Below are positions 5,099-5,156 of a stretch of DNA of 5,156 nt, one piece after another. The notes beneath the pieces were generated by a model. The model did not search any database. It was not told the origin of the DNA and saw only the letters and a program-made list of their open reading frames with translations. A program made the position numbers and the translations under genes. The stretch comes from an uncultured Pseudomonadota bacterium (lineage in GTDB: Bacteria > Bdellovibrionota_B > Oligoflexia > Oligoflexales > CAILAO01): positions 1-5,156 of the forward strand of contig CAILAO010000515.1 of NCBI GenBank assembly GCA_903832105.1, in the 5' to 3' direction. Position 1 is the first letter of the stretch, and each line of letters begins with the position of its first letter.

Positions 5099-5156
5099 AC
5101 ATGAGATTAGTGCGTGTACTGAATGGCACTGGGTTAAGGTTGAAATCCTTGAAAGA
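5082..5156 (-). CDS. Possible 3' end of a convergent minus-strand gene (partial)
   Basis: From the window edge a minus-strand frame runs 24 codons to a TGA at 5082-5084, ending in TRTNLMFNSGA. I do not recognise a family from so short a tail. Its support is the convergent layout: the plus-strand terminator lies between it and the VWA gene. The opposite strand also has an open frame from ATG 5101, but that ATG lacks a ribosome binding site. A frame this short can be open by chance, so the call is tentative. Confidence 0.25.
   Translation of the reverse strand, partial: SFKDFNLNPVPFSTRTNLMFNSGA

Noticed and set aside
5101..5156. Plus-strand start of a new gene at ATG 5101
   Set aside because: No Shine-Dalgarno sequence precedes the ATG, and only 18 codons are visible; the convergent minus-strand frame fits the layout slightly better.

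Overview
The window looks like a chromosomal segment of a Gram-negative bacterium of moderate GC content. The best lineage clue is the plus-strand lipoprotein: a von Willebrand factor A (VWA) domain behind a long Pro/Asp stalk, of a type I associate with Bdellovibrionota and Myxococcota (former Deltaproteobacteria). That placement is inference from protein style. No rRNA, tRNA, mobile element or CRISPR array is visible.

Layout. Positions 1-3146 hold a compact minus-strand run, read from right to left: a GT4-type glycosyltransferase (1992-3146, TTG start), a second related GT4 glycosyltransferase (779-2008, overlapping the first by 17 nt), and, 28 nt further on, the N-terminal 250 residues of asparaginyl-tRNA synthetase (asnS, 1-750, cut by the window edge). 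Nothing resembling a terminator separates them, so they are probably one transcript. Positions 3147-3572 form a divergent intergenic region with an AT-rich block, a perfect 15-bp palindrome over possible minus-strand -10 elements, a GC-rich hairpin, an unassigned strong Shine-Dalgarno sequence and a small stem next to the ribosome binding site (RBS) of the next gene. Positions 3573-4994 (plus) encode a 473-residue predicted VWA lipoprotein with twelve consecutive Xaa-Xaa-Pro triplets as a stalk. A strong GC-rich hairpin terminator follows at 5035-5064. The last 75 bases may hold the 3' end of a convergent minus-strand gene.

Function. The two glycosyltransferases probably add successive sugars to a surface glycan (O-antigen, capsule or exopolysaccharide); donor and acceptor cannot be read from sequence. 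AsnS is a housekeeping enzyme that seems to share their transcript. The VWA protein is probably an envelope-anchored, metal-dependent binding protein with no evident link to the glycosyltransferases beyond the shared promoter region. I see no convincing new multi-gene system. The least explained parts are the divergent intergenic region and the VWA lipoprotein, whose ligand is unknown.
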